A DNA stretch of 64,000 bases from Caulobacter sp. 602-2 (GTDB lineage: Bacteria > Pseudomonadota > Alphaproteobacteria > Caulobacterales > Caulobacteraceae): positions 310,001 to 374,000 of the forward strand of contig NZ_JAAKGT010000002.1 in the NCBI RefSeq assembly GCF_011043625.1. The letters are read 5' to 3'. Shown one piece after another: positions 14,820-23,568 of the stretch; the stretch's first letter is position 1, and the number at the start of each line of letters is the position of its first letter. The notes beneath the pieces are model-generated. The model was not told where the DNA came from and ran no database searches. It saw nothing but the letters and a program-made list of their open reading frames with translations. Position numbers and translations under genes: made by a program.

Positions 14820-16619
14820 TCACCCCGACCAGGCGTCGACCACGCTTTCCAGCACGGTCAGCGGGGTCGGGCCGACCAGCAGGGCGGTGTCGTGGTACTT
14901 GCGGATGTCGAACTTCGCGCCCAGGCGCTGCTTGGTCCGCTCGCGCAGCGCGGCCCAGACGGTGTGGCCCACCTTGTAGGAGCAGGCCTGGGCCGGGTTG
15001 GCGCAGTAGCGCTCGACCTCGCGGGTGATGCGGCCTTCGTCGTCGCCGCCGGTCTCGACCATGTAGGCGATGGCCTTCTCGCGGCTCCAGCCCTTGGCGT
15101 GGATGCCGGTGTCGACCACGCAGCGCGAAGCCCGGAACAGCCGCGCCTGGTACATGCCCAGAAGGCCCAGGTCGTCGGTCTCGTAGAGGCCCATCTCCAT
15201 CGCCACCTGTTCGGCGTAGAGCGCCCAGCCCTCGGTGTTGGCCGAGAAGAACATGTTCTGGCGCAGGCGCGGCAGGCTGCCCTCGGCGGTCAGGGCCAGC
15301 TGGAAGTGATGGCCCGGCGCGGCTTCGTGATAGGTCAGGGTCGGCAGGGCGTAGCGCGGGCGCTCGGCCGTGTCGCGCAGGTTGATGTAGAAGGCCCCGG
15401 GGCGCGAGCCGTCCAGCGGCGGACGCTCGTAGTAGCCGCCCGACGAGCCGGCCTCGGTGTAGGGCGGGATGCGGCGCACCTCGACCGGGATCTTCGGCGT
15501 GATCCCGAACCATTGCGGCAGCTTGGGCTGCATCTCTGCGATCAGGCGATTGCAGTAGGCCAGGATCTGCGCACGGCCCTCGTCGGTGTTGGGATAGCTC
15601 TCGCCCGGCAGGTCCTTGAGCGCGGCCATGCGCTGGCCGACCGAGCCTTGCGTGAAGCCGCGCTTCTTGAGGATCTCGTCCATCCGCGCCTGGATTTGCG
15701 CGCCCTCCTCCAGGCCGAGGCGATGCACCTCGTCGGGGGTCTTCTCGGTGGTGGTGTAGATGCGCAGCAGGGCGGCGTAGAAGGCCTCGCCGTCCTTGAA
15801 GCGGTTCATGCCCGCCTCGTGCACGGCCTTGGCCCGGACGGCCGTCAGGGTCTCGATCTGGCGATCCAGCGCCGGATGGATCGTGCTGGCCAGCAGGGCG
15901 GCGGCCTTGGCGTCGTAGTCGCCATAGGCCTTGGCGCGGCGGGCCATCGAGGCGACCAGCACGTTCTTCTCCGGGGCCAGGCCGCGGAACTGCTTCAGCT
16001 GGCCGATGGCCTTGTCGAGGATGAAGTCCGACGGGATCACGCCCTTGGCCGCATCGGCCCGCACGCGCTCGCTTTCCTGGTCCAGCACGGTGGCGAAGCT
16101 CGCCATGCGGGCCAGGTAGCTGTCGGCGTCGGCTGCCGACTTCACCTCGTGCTTGTTGTCGAGGAAGCTGGGGACCGACGAATAGCCGCCGTAGAACTGG
16201 GTCACCACGAACGGCCTCGACACCGCGCCGTAGTCGAAGCCCGAGGCCTTGTCGCGCGCGCCGTAATAGTAGGCGGCGGTGTCGTAGTTGACGGCGTCCT
16301 CGCCCGACAGCGCCTTGCGGTCGATGGCCTTCAGGCGCTTGAGGCGTTCGGCCGGTTCCTTGCGCTCCTTGATCCAGCCGGCGATCGAGCGGTCGCCCAG
16401 CCTGGTGCGCGCGCCGGCGTGGGCGCCGGTGTCGAGGCCGAGGTTGGTGGCCTGTTCGGGGCTCTCGGTCAGGTCTTCGTCGAAGAAGGCGTCGAACAGG
16501 GCGTAGAGCTTGGCGCTCTCGCCCTTCGGGGCGGCCATCGCCGGCAGGGCGGCGGAGACGGTCGCCGCGGTGGCGCCGGCCAGCAGCTGGCGACGATCGA
16601 ATTTCGTGGAATCGGACAT
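14820..16619 (-). CDS. DUF885 family metallopeptidase-like protein, second copy
   Basis: A 599-residue exported protein with a Tat-like signal (DRRQLLAGATAATVSAALPA). The DUF885 metal motif HEAAPGHH is at residues 431-438, followed by NTEGWALYAEQVAMEM. It aligns along its whole length with the protein at 1207-3003, with blocks such as SRPGAFYINLRDTAERPR and HAKGWSREKAIAYM in the same order. The two are paralogues, though diverged. It is next to an M61 peptidase on the same strand, but a strong terminator separates them, so they are separate transcripts. The substrate is unknown. Confidence 0.87.
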   Translation of the reverse strand: MSDSTKFDRRQLLAGATAATVSAALPAMAAPKGESAKLYALFDAFFDEDLTESPEQATNLGLDTGAHAGARTRLGDRSIAGWIKERKEPAERLKRLKAIDRKALSGEDAVNYDTAAYYYGARDKASGFDYGAVSRPFVVTQFYGGYSSVPSFLDNKHEVKSAADADSYLARMASFATVLDQESERVRADAAKGVIPSDFILDKAIGQLKQFRGLAPEKNVLVASMARRAKAYGDYDAKAAALLASTIHPALDRQIETLTAVRAKAVHEAGMNRFKDGEAFYAALLRIYTTTEKTPDEVHRLGLEEGAQIQARMDEILKKRGFTQGSVGQRMAALKDLPGESYPNTDEGRAQILAYCNRLIAEMQPKLPQWFGITPKIPVEVRRIPPYTEAGSSGGYYERPPLDGSRPGAFYINLRDTAERPRYALPTLTYHEAAPGHHFQLALTAEGSLPRLRQNMFFSANTEGWALYAEQVAMEMGLYETDDLGLLGMYQARLFRASRCVVDTGIHAKGWSREKAIAYMVETGGDDEGRITREVERYCANPAQACSYKVGHTVWAALRERTKQRLGAKFDIRKYHDTALLVGPTPLTVLESVVDAWSG

Positions 16620-16649
16620 GCGGCCCCCAAAGGCAGACTTGGCCGCATG

Positions 16650-16696
16650 TCGAAGAAAAGCCGTCCGGCGCCTCGCGGCCCCGGGCGCCGGACGGC
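16650..16696 (-). terminator. Rho-independent terminator of the M61 peptidase gene
   Basis: A 13-bp perfect stem (GCCGTCCGGCGCC at 16660-16672, complement at 16684-16696) with an 11-base loop. On the minus strand it is followed by TTTTCTTC. It ends transcription just past the M61 stop at 16706. Confidence 0.85.
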
Positions 16697-16705
16697 TCTC
16701 AAGAC

Positions 16706-18628
16706 TTACTTGCGGGGCGCCAGGATGTCGTCGAGGCGCGCCGGCGTACCGGCGATGCGCTCCAGGCGCGGGTAGCGCAGGCCGCCGGCGTAATCGAGCT
16801 TCACGGTGCGATAGCGCGAGCCTTCCTTGACCAGCAGTTCGACCGGAACGCCCTTGGCGGTGGCCTTCACCGCCGCCTTCAGCTTGTCGGCGTCATAGGT
16901 GTCGCCGTTGACGGCCACCACGGTCAGGCCCTGGGTCAAGCCGGCCTTGAAGGCCGGGCCGTCCCACTGCACGTCGGTCAGCACCGCGTCCGAGCCCACC
17001 GTCAGGCCGATCGAGTAGGCCAGGTTGGTGTTCTTGGCGCGGGTCTCGGACGACTTGAAATAGTCGGTCGGGGTGTCGGTGTAGACGAGCTTGTAGCCGC
17101 CACGGGTCAGACCATCGAGCGGGGCCTTGGGGTTCACGCCCTCGATGCGATCCTTCAGGAAGGTCGACCAGTCGTAGGGAACCACGCCGTTCAGCGCCGC
17201 GACCACGTCGTCGAAGGTGTAGGTGTGCGACACGTACGAGCCGTCGGCGACGCCGAAGAAGGCCTTGGCGAAATCGTCGAGCGACTTCTTGCCGCCGGTC
17301 TTCTCGCGGATCAGCGTGTCGGCGTCGAGCCAGACCAGCTGCCCTTCCGAATAGTAGTCCTCGCTACGCTGGTAGGAGAGCCACGACAGCGGCTTGCGGT
17401 TGGCGATGATCGGGTCGTTGGTGGTGTCCTGCACCGGGCGCCAGTCGCGGCCGCGACGGTTGTCGTAGGCGGCCGCCGTCATGGCGATGGCGTCCAGGGT
17501 CTGCTCCTTGGTCAGCAGGGTCGAGCGCGACGACAGCACATAGCCCCAGTACTGGGTCTGGCCCTCGTAGACCCACATCAGGCTGTCGCGCATCGGGGTG
17601 TTGAGGGTCGGCGTCCACAGGTCCGCGCCACGGCGGAACTTGCCGTTCCACGAGTGGGTGAACTCGTGGGGCAGCAGGTCGCGACCGACATAGGTCTTGT
17701 CCCACTCGGTGAAGTACTTGGGCGCGACGCGGTTCTCGCTCGACCGGTGGTGCTCCAGGCCGATGCCGCCCAGCTGGTCCGACAGAGCCACCAGGAAGTC
17801 GTAGTGGTCGTAGTGGTGCGAGCCGTACAGCTTGTAGGCCTGCTGCACGAGGTTCTTGTGGGCCTGGATCTGCTCGGGCTTGAACTCCAGGAGCTCGGGC
17901 TTGTCGGCGATCATGTTCAGGCGCACCGGAACCTTGGCGCCCGGATCAAGCTCGACCGACTTGAAGTAGCGGCCTGCGAACATCGGCGAGTCCACCAGGG
18001 TCTCGACGGTGGTCGGCTTGAAGCTGGTGACCTGGCCTTCGGTCTTGTCGACCTCCAGGGCCGAGGCGAACTGGAAACCGGCCGGCAGCTTGACGGTCGG
18101 CTCGACGGTGATGCGGCGGGTGAAGTGGCCGGCCGGGTACATGGTCATCTGCAGCCACTGCAGGTTCAGCATGTCGGGCGTCATGACCATGCGGCCGACC
18201 TTGGTCTCGACCGGCGACAGGAACTTGTAGGCGACGGAGAGCTCGGTCACGCCGGCCGGCACGTCGATGTGGAAGGCGTTGACCTCGACCACGTCGCGCT
18301 TCCACGGGATCGTCTGGCCGTTCGCGGTGATCACCAGGCCGGCCAGCTTGTCGATGTCGTTGCGCGGCGAGTGGCCGCCCGGAACCCACTGCGGATAGTA
18401 CAGGGTCATCGGGCCGGGCTTGGCGACCGGCAGGGTCAGCTTGATGTCGAAGATCTTGCGCTCGAGGTCGGTGGCGTCGACGTAGAGCTTCAGCACGCCC
18501 GGATAGGCCACGTCCTGCGGGGCGACGATCGGCGGCGTCGGTGCGGCCGGTTGCGGCAGGTAGTCCTGGGCGAGAGCGGCGCCGCCCACGAGCGACAGAA
18601 GCGAGACCGAGAAGAAAAGCGCTTTCAA
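16706..18628 (-). CDS. M61 family (glycyl) aminopeptidase with PDZ domain
   Basis: A 640-residue exported zinc metallopeptidase. It has a Sec signal ending GGAALAQ (residue 21) and an M61 N-terminal beta domain. The catalytic block is HEFTHSWNGK at residues 321-330 (His321, Glu322, His325), preceded by GGIGLEHHRSS. A C-terminal PDZ-like region (about 535-625) contains GLTVGSDAVLTDVQWDGPAFKAGL split over two strands. M61 enzymes release N-terminal Gly or Ala residues. The gene has its own terminator and probably its own promoter in the 121-bp gap upstream. Confidence 0.92.
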   Translation of the reverse strand: MKALFFSVSLLSLVGGAALAQDYLPQPAAPTPPIVAPQDVAYPGVLKLYVDATDLERKIFDIKLTLPVAKPGPMTLYYPQWVPGGHSPRNDIDKLAGLVITANGQTIPWKRDVVEVNAFHIDVPAGVTELSVAYKFLSPVETKVGRMVMTPDMLNLQWLQMTMYPAGHFTRRITVEPTVKLPAGFQFASALEVDKTEGQVTSFKPTTVETLVDSPMFAGRYFKSVELDPGAKVPVRLNMIADKPELLEFKPEQIQAHKNLVQQAYKLYGSHHYDHYDFLVALSDQLGGIGLEHHRSSENRVAPKYFTEWDKTYVGRDLLPHEFTHSWNGKFRRGADLWTPTLNTPMRDSLMWVYEGQTQYWGYVLSSRSTLLTKEQTLDAIAMTAAAYDNRRGRDWRPVQDTTNDPIIANRKPLSWLSYQRSEDYYSEGQLVWLDADTLIREKTGGKKSLDDFAKAFFGVADGSYVSHTYTFDDVVAALNGVVPYDWSTFLKDRIEGVNPKAPLDGLTRGGYKLVYTDTPTDYFKSSETRAKNTNLAYSIGLTVGSDAVLTDVQWDGPAFKAGLTQGLTVVAVNGDTYDADKLKAAVKATAKGVPVELLVKEGSRYRTVKLDYAGGLRYPRLERIAGTPARLDDILAPRK

Positions 18629-18749
18629 GAAACGACCCCAATGCAGCCCGCGAACGTCCCCTCGCGGTAAGAAGCCTGGATGTTTCTTTTGTTAGGGCCC
18701 GCTTGTCGAGACGAACTTGACCGGACGTTGTTATGGCGACGCTGGTCGA

Positions 18750-20021
18750 TCAGCCCTTCGGCCGCCGCAGGATCAACCCCAGCACTAGATAGGCGAGCGC
18801 CGCAACCGCCAGCGCCGGCAGGGTGGCGCCCAGCTCCGGCGCCAGGCGGCTGAAGCCCTGATAGGCCGCGATCCCCGCCGCCCAGGCCAGAAGCCCCGCT
18901 AGGTTCAGGCCCCAGGCGAAGGCCCCGGCGACCTCGGCGCGGCGGCGGCGCACGACGAAGTGGTCGGTCAACAGCACGCCGAACAGCGGCGCGAACACCG
19001 AACCGATCAACAGCAGGAAGCCTTCGTAACGGGCAAGCGGCGCCACGAGGGCGATCAGGGTGCACAGCGCGCCGAAGGCCAAGGCCAGATGGGCGGGGCG
19101 CAGCGGCGCCAGCGTGGCCGTCGAGACGGCGGCCGAATGGATGTCGGCGAAGGCGTTGTCGGTCTCGTCCACGACGATCAGCAGCAGGGCGATCCCGCCG
19201 CCGGCCGCGGCCAGGGCGGTCAGCAGCAGTCCCTCCCCGCCCCCGGCCGCCAGCGCGTAGCAGGCGCCCAGGCCCATGAACCAGATGTTGGCCAGGAGGT
19301 AGCCGGCCGCGCTGCCGCGGAACATCCGGCCGCTGGAACGGCCAAAGCGCGTGTAGTCGGCGATCAGAGGCAGCCACGACAGCGGCATGGCCACGACCAG
19401 GTCGACGCCGGCGCCGAAGCTCATCTCGCCCGTGCCGGCCTTGGCGAACAATGCGGCCAGGTCGTGCTGGGCCAGCAGCCGCCAGGTCAGCCAGCCGGCG
19501 CCGCCCAGCAGCAGCCACAGCCCCCAGGCGCGCAGGAACCTGCGCACGAACGACACCGGCCCCATGAACGCCAGCCAGGTCGCAAGCGCGCCGAACAGCA
19601 CCGTCCAGGCCAGCGGATTGGAGAGCCCGAAGGTCTGCCTGGCCAGGGCGTCGGCGGCGTCGCGCATGGCGATGATCTCGAACGCGCCCCAGCCGACCAG
19701 CTGCACCGCGTTCAGCACCGCCGGAACCGCCGCGCCCCGCGCGCCCAGCGCCAGCCGCAGCGTTCCCATGGCCGAGAGCCCTGTATCGGCGCCGACCACG
19801 CCGGCCGCCGCCAGCAGCAGGGCCCCCAGCACCGAGCCGGTGACGATCGCCGCCAGCGCCATGCCCAGGCTGAGGCCCGGGACCAGGAACGCGCCCGCCT
19901 GCAGCACCAGCAGGCCGATGCCCAGGCTGAACCACAGCGAGAAGGCGTCGCGCGCCCCGAACACCCGGCGCTCGGCCGGAACGGGGGTCAGGGGATCATA
20001 GGTGTCGTCGAGCGTGGCCAT
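18750..20021 (-). CDS. NCS1-family permease, CytX-like (pyrimidine/HMP transport)
   Basis: A 423-residue inner-membrane transporter with about twelve hydrophobic segments. The N-terminus (TPVPAERRVFGARDAFSLWF) and the first helix pattern (GIGLLVLQAGAFLVPGL) match nucleobase:cation symporter-1 proteins. SWLPLIADYTRFGRS is the family's conserved block. The CytX branch is linked to hydroxymethylpyrimidine for thiamine, but no thiamine genes lie here. No TPP riboswitch was seen in the upstream bases, so the substrate remains open (HMP, cytosine or another pyrimidine). The promoter region upstream is shared, head to head, with the PepSY operon. Confidence 0.82.
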   Translation of the reverse strand: MATLDDTYDPLTPVPAERRVFGARDAFSLWFSLGIGLLVLQAGAFLVPGLSLGMALAAIVTGSVLGALLLAAAGVVGADTGLSAMGTLRLALGARGAAVPAVLNAVQLVGWGAFEIIAMRDAADALARQTFGLSNPLAWTVLFGALATWLAFMGPVSFVRRFLRAWGLWLLLGGAGWLTWRLLAQHDLAALFAKAGTGEMSFGAGVDLVVAMPLSWLPLIADYTRFGRSSGRMFRGSAAGYLLANIWFMGLGACYALAAGGGEGLLLTALAAAGGGIALLLIVVDETDNAFADIHSAAVSTATLAPLRPAHLALAFGALCTLIALVAPLARYEGFLLLIGSVFAPLFGVLLTDHFVVRRRRAEVAGAFAWGLNLAGLLAWAAGIAAYQGFSRLAPELGATLPALAVAALAYLVLGLILRRPKG

Positions 20022-20248
20022 GACCGGCAGCCATAGCAGCTTGCCGTCGCCGCGCGAATGGATGAGGGCTCGCTCGCCCTCTTGCGTAGGAACCTTGCGA
20101 AAGCGGGGATTTCACGGATGGAACGGATGCGCCGCTCGAAGGCGTTCTCGGGCGCCTGGCGAATAATGGGGCGGATGGGCGATGCGCTCCGAAACGATCC
20201 GCGGGCAAATGCTTCCAATCGGCGCCGGACGGCGATCGGGTCTTGTAA

Positions 20249-20269
20249 TTGCAAGTCGCTCTCAAGTAT
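20249..20269 (+). promoter_or_regulatory. Possible Fur box before the PepSY-ApbE gene run
   Basis: TTGCAAGTCGCTCTCAA and the next bases follow the GCRARTSRYTCTYA pattern of the Fur-like box at 3885, with imperfect symmetry. It covers an in-frame ATG at 20268, which supports the later GTG (20307) as the true start. The 285 bp between cytX and the PepSY gene show nothing else recognised. Confidence 0.45.
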
Positions 20270-20306
20270 GGACGGCGGCACTGAAGCTCGTCCGTTCCGG
20301 AATCCC

Positions 20307-20936
20307 GTGAAAGCCGCCGCCGAACAGAACCGCCGCTCATTCTGGCTGAAGCAGTTGCACCAGTGGCACTGGATCAGCGCGGCGATCAGCCTCGTGGGCA
20401 TGCTGCTGTTCGCCATCACCGGCTTCACCCTGAACCATGCCGGCTCGATCGAAGCCGAGCCCAAGGTCGTCAGCAAGAAGGCGACCTTGCCGCCCGAACT
20501 GATCGCCGAGCTGGCTTCGGGCCCGACCGAAGGCAAGCGCCCGCTGCCGATCAAGGTCGAGACCTGGCTCGACAAGGCCGTCGACGCCGACATCGCCCGC
20601 CGCCCCGGCGAATGGTCCGACGCCGAGGTCTACCTGGCCCTGGCACGTCCCGGCGGCGACGCCTGGATCGCCATCGACCGCGAGACCGGCGACGTCGAGC
20701 ACGAAAAGACCACCCGCGGCTCGATCAGCCTGCTCAACGACCTGCACAAGGGCCGCAACACCGGCAAGGCCTGGAGCTGGTTCATCGACATCTTCGCCGG
20801 CGCCTGCGTGATCTTCACCGTCACCGGCCTGATCCTTCTGCAGTTCCACGCCCGCGGGCGGCCGATGACCTGGCCGCTGACCGCCGCGGGGCTGGCCATT
20901 CCGCTCCTGATCATCATCCTGTTCGTCCACCTCTAG
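20307..20936 (+). CDS. PepSY-associated transmembrane protein
   Basis: A 209-residue inner-membrane protein with three membrane helices (about 22-44, 157-180, 189-207). The periplasmic PepSY-like domain lies between the first two and contains AWIAIDRETGDVEHEKTTRG. Histidines at 18, 21, 44 and 147 (the last in NDLHKGRNTG) sit near membrane ends, as in haem-binding PepSY_TM reductases. The start used is GTG at 20307 with CCGGAA 6 bp upstream; ATG at 20268 gives 13 more residues but lies under the possible Fur site. It is first in a run with DUF2271, DUF4198, ApbE and a flavoreductase, suggesting electron transfer across the inner membrane. Confidence 0.85.
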   Translation: MKAAAEQNRRSFWLKQLHQWHWISAAISLVGMLLFAITGFTLNHAGSIEAEPKVVSKKATLPPELIAELASGPTEGKRPLPIKVETWLDKAVDADIARRPGEWSDAEVYLALARPGGDAWIAIDRETGDVEHEKTTRGSISLLNDLHKGRNTGKAWSWFIDIFAGACVIFTVTGLILLQFHARGRPMTWPLTAAGLAIPLLIIILFVHL

Positions 20937-20952
20937 TGAAAGGCCGCCTTCC

Positions 20953-21465
20953 GTGAAGCGCACCGTCTCCCTGCTGACCTTCGCCGGCGCCGCCGTCGGC
21001 GCTCCGGCGATGGCCGCCGACCTCGCCGTCACCGTCGAGATCCCGCGCCTTTCGGTGGCCGAGTACCACAAGCCCTACGTCGCCATCTGGGTCGAGGCGC
21101 CCGACGCCACCGCCGCCGCCACCCTGGCCGTCTGGTACGATCCGGACTCCAAGGAGGACAAGGGCGAGAAGTGGCTGAAGGACATGCGCCAGTGGTGGCG
21201 CAAGGCCGGCCGCACCATGAGCTTCCCGGCCGACGGCATCTCCTCGGCCACCCGCGCGCCGGGCCCGCAGAAGCTGACCTTCAGCGGCGCCAAGAGCCAG
21301 CTGTCGAAGCTGAAGCCGGGCGCCTACACCCTGGTGGTCGAGGCCGCGCGCGAAGTCGGCGGCCACGAGGCCGTCCGCGTGCCGTTCACCTGGGGCAAGC
21401 CCGGCAAGACCGCCTCCGCCAAGGGGACGGCCGAGCTCGGCGCTGTCTCGGTCACCGTCAAATAA
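20953..21465 (+). CDS. DUF2271 periplasmic protein with FMN-attachment motif
   Basis: A 170-residue exported protein. The start is GTG at 20953, 16 bp after the PepSY stop; the signal ends at GAPAMAA (residue 22). Family blocks are PYVAIWVEAP, TLAVWYDPD and WLKDMRQWWRKAG. The segment DGISSAT at residues 94-100 fits the ApbE target pattern D-g-x-t-s/g-A-T, which would put FMN on Thr100. ApbE is encoded two genes downstream. I infer that this is the flavinylated periplasmic electron carrier of the system. This has not been shown for this protein. Confidence 0.85.
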   Translation: MKRTVSLLTFAGAAVGAPAMAADLAVTVEIPRLSVAEYHKPYVAIWVEAPDATAAATLAVWYDPDSKEDKGEKWLKDMRQWWRKAGRTMSFPADGISSATRAPGPQKLTFSGAKSQLSKLKPGAYTLVVEAAREVGGHEAVRVPFTWGKPGKTASAKGTAELGAVSVTVK

Positions 21466-21481
21466 GCAAGAGAGAAACGCC

Positions 21482-22399
21482 ATGACCCTTCGCAAGCGCC
21501 TTCTCGCCCTCACGGCGGCCACCGTCGCCCTGACCCTGCCGCTGGCCGCCCACGCCCACCGCGCCTGGTTCGTCCCCTCGGCCACCATCCTGTCGGGCGA
21601 AGGCTCGTGGGTGACCGTCGACGCGGCCATCTCCAACGAGCTGTTCTACCCCGACCACCGCGCCATGCGCGTGGACGGCGTGGTCATCACCACCCCGGAC
21701 GGCTCGACCGAACCGCTGAAGAACGCCGCGACCGGCCAGTACCGCTCGGTGTTCGACGTCGAGCTGGCCAAGCCCGGCACCTACAAGATCGGCACCGCCT
21801 CCAGCAGCGTCATGGCCAGCTGGACCGAGAACGGTGAAGTCAAGCGCTTCCGCGGCAGCGCCGACGACTTCGCCAAGCAGGTTCCGGCCGGCGCCGCCGA
21901 CCTGAAGACCATCAAGAGCTTCAACCGCAACGAAACCTTCGTCACCCGCGGCGCGCCGACCGACACGGTGCTGAAGCCGACCGGCAAGGGCCTGGAACTG
22001 GTTCCGGTCACCCACCCCAACGACGTGGTGGCCACCGAAGCGGCGACCTTCAAGTTCCTGATCGACGGCAAGCCCGCCGCCGACCTGGAAGTGACCTTCG
22101 TGCCGGGCAATTCGCGCTATCGCGCTACGCCGGGCGAGATCAAGGTCAAGACCGGCGCCGACGGCGCGTTCAAGGTCACCCTGCCGGAAGCCGGCATGTA
22201 CTGGATGAACGCCAGCGTCCGCACCGGCGAGACCGGCCGCGGCGGCATGGGCGGCCCTCCGGGCGGTCCGGGCGGCCAAGGCGGCCCCGGCGGTCCGGGC
22301 GGCGGCGCTCCCGGCGGTCAGCCCCAGGCCCCGACGGCCCTGGCCGGCAACGGCTTCTCGGCCAGCTACACCGCGACCCTGGAAGCCCAGCGTCCGTAA
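21482..22399 (+). CDS. DUF4198 periplasmic protein
   Basis: A 305-residue exported protein with a signal peptide ending LAAHA at residue 25. HRAWFVPSATILSGEG follows immediately after cleavage. That is the DUF4198 hallmark, in which the new N-terminal His can bind metal. The second half is a beta-sandwich (ADLEVTFVPGNSRYR) interrupted by a Gly/Pro-rich stretch (about residues 247-275, repeats of GGPGG). It follows DUF2271 with 16 bp between them and AGAGAG as ribosome binding site. Members often lie next to TonB receptors and PepSY/DUF2271 genes. A role in metal or substrate binding in the periplasm is inferred. Confidence 0.85.
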   Translation: MTLRKRLLALTAATVALTLPLAAHAHRAWFVPSATILSGEGSWVTVDAAISNELFYPDHRAMRVDGVVITTPDGSTEPLKNAATGQYRSVFDVELAKPGTYKIGTASSSVMASWTENGEVKRFRGSADDFAKQVPAGAADLKTIKSFNRNETFVTRGAPTDTVLKPTGKGLELVPVTHPNDVVATEAATFKFLIDGKPAADLEVTFVPGNSRYRATPGEIKVKTGADGAFKVTLPEAGMYWMNASVRTGETGRGGMGGPPGGPGGQGGPGGPGGGAPGGQPQAPTALAGNGFSASYTATLEAQRP

Positions 22400-22411
22400 C
22401 CTGACGACCTA

Positions 22412-22551
22412 GCTCCTCCCCCGCGCCAACGGGGGAGGTGGCGCGGCGCCAGCAGCGCCGTGACGGAGGGGGCGAGGGACGGAGCGCCGTGCGCGCCGCC
22501 GCCCCCTCAACCGCTTCGCGGTCCCCCTCCCCCGCTCGCGGGGGAGGAGCT
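22412..22551. repeat. Intergenic repeat family B, copy 3
   Basis: Starts GCTCCTCCCCCGCGCCAACG and ends CGCGGGGGAGGAGC, with inner GCGGCGCCAGCAGCGCCG. It is somewhat diverged from the other copies. It lies inside the PepSY-ApbE gene run, between DUF4198 and apbE, so transcription presumably reads through it. Confidence 0.8.
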
Positions 22552-22563
22552 TGAAAGACCCCC

Positions 22564-23568
22564 ATGACCCGCGTCCTCGTCCCCATGCTCTCTGAACCGC
22601 CGGCCCGGCCGGTGGGCGGGGTCGTGCGCGGGTTCGACGGGGAAACCATGGGCACCACCTGGTCGGTCAAGGCCGTGCTGCCCGTGACCACCGACCTCGC
22701 GGCCATGACCGCCATGGTCCAGCGCGCGCTGGACAACGTGGTCGCGCAGATGAGCGCCTGGGACCCGATGTCGGCGCTGTCGCGCTTCAATCGTTCCGCG
22801 CCCGGAAGCTGGACCGTCCTGCCGACCAGCTTCGCGACCGTGCTGCGCCGCGCCCTGCAAGTGGCCGAGGACAGCGACGGCGCCTTCGATCCGACCCTGG
22901 GCGCGATCACCGATCTCTGGGGCTTCGGCCCTCGCCCCTTTTCCGGCGAGCCGCCCAGCGCCGACGCGCTGGAGGCCGCCCGCGCGCCGATGGGCTGGCG
23001 CCGCGTGGCGCTGGACGGCGACGCGCTGTTTCAGCCGGGCGGCCTTTCCATCGACCTCAACGGCATCGCCAAAGGCTTCGGCGTCGACGAGGCCGCCCGC
23101 GCCCTCGACCGGTCCGGCGTACGCTCCTACCTCGTCGAGGTCGGCGGCGAACTGCGCGGCACGGGCGCCAAGCCCGACGGCCAGCCGTGGTGGGTCGAAC
23201 TAGAGCGTCCGCCGCTCGCCGGCGCCAACGACGAGGCCGCGCCCCGCACGCTGCTGGCCCTGCACGGCCTGTCGGTGGCGACCTCGGGCGACTATCGCCG
23301 GTTCTTCGACCATGCGGGCAGGCGCTACGCCCACACCCTGGATCCCGCCTCTGGCGCGCCGTGCGACGCCGGCGTGGTCAGCGTCACCGTCCTCCACCCC
23401 GAGTGCATGACCGCCGACGCCCTGGCCACGGCCCTGACCGTGATGGGCGCCGAGGCCGCCATCGCCTTCGCCACGGCCCGCGACCTGCCGGCCCTGATCG
23501 TGACCCGCGGTCCCAACGGCCTGTCCGAGCGCTTGTCGCCGGCCCTGCAGGCAATGCTCGACGAATGA
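22564..23568 (+). CDS. apbE: FAD:protein FMN transferase ApbE
   Basis: A 334-residue enzyme attaching FMN from FAD to a Thr/Ser in target proteins. ApbE blocks are in order: FDGETMGTTWSVKAV (about 24-38), MSAWDPMSALSRFN, LSIDLNGIAKGFGVDEAA, YLVEVGGELRGTGAK, and RRYAHTLDPASGAP with HTLDP for FAD/Mg binding. No clear signal peptide is seen at the annotated N-terminus, so its compartment is uncertain; most ApbE act in the periplasm. It overlaps the next gene by ATGA. The likely target here is the DUF2271 protein at 20953. Confidence 0.93.
   Translation: MTRVLVPMLSEPPARPVGGVVRGFDGETMGTTWSVKAVLPVTTDLAAMTAMVQRALDNVVAQMSAWDPMSALSRFNRSAPGSWTVLPTSFATVLRRALQVAEDSDGAFDPTLGAITDLWGFGPRPFSGEPPSADALEAARAPMGWRRVALDGDALFQPGGLSIDLNGIAKGFGVDEAARALDRSGVRSYLVEVGGELRGTGAKPDGQPWWVELERPPLAGANDEAAPRTLLALHGLSVATSGDYRRFFDHAGRRYAHTLDPASGAPCDAGVVSVTVLHPECMTADALATALTVMGAEAAIAFATARDLPALIVTRGPNGLSERLSPALQAMLDE

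Noticed and set aside
20058..20266. Extension of the PepSY protein to 20058
   Set aside because: The added sequence has no signal or domain and lies upstream of the likely promoter.
20022..20306. A TPP riboswitch upstream of the CytX-like gene
   Set aside because: The conserved CUGAGA and ACCUGA elements were not found on the minus strand. Only a chance GCGTAGGAACC occurs on the other strand.
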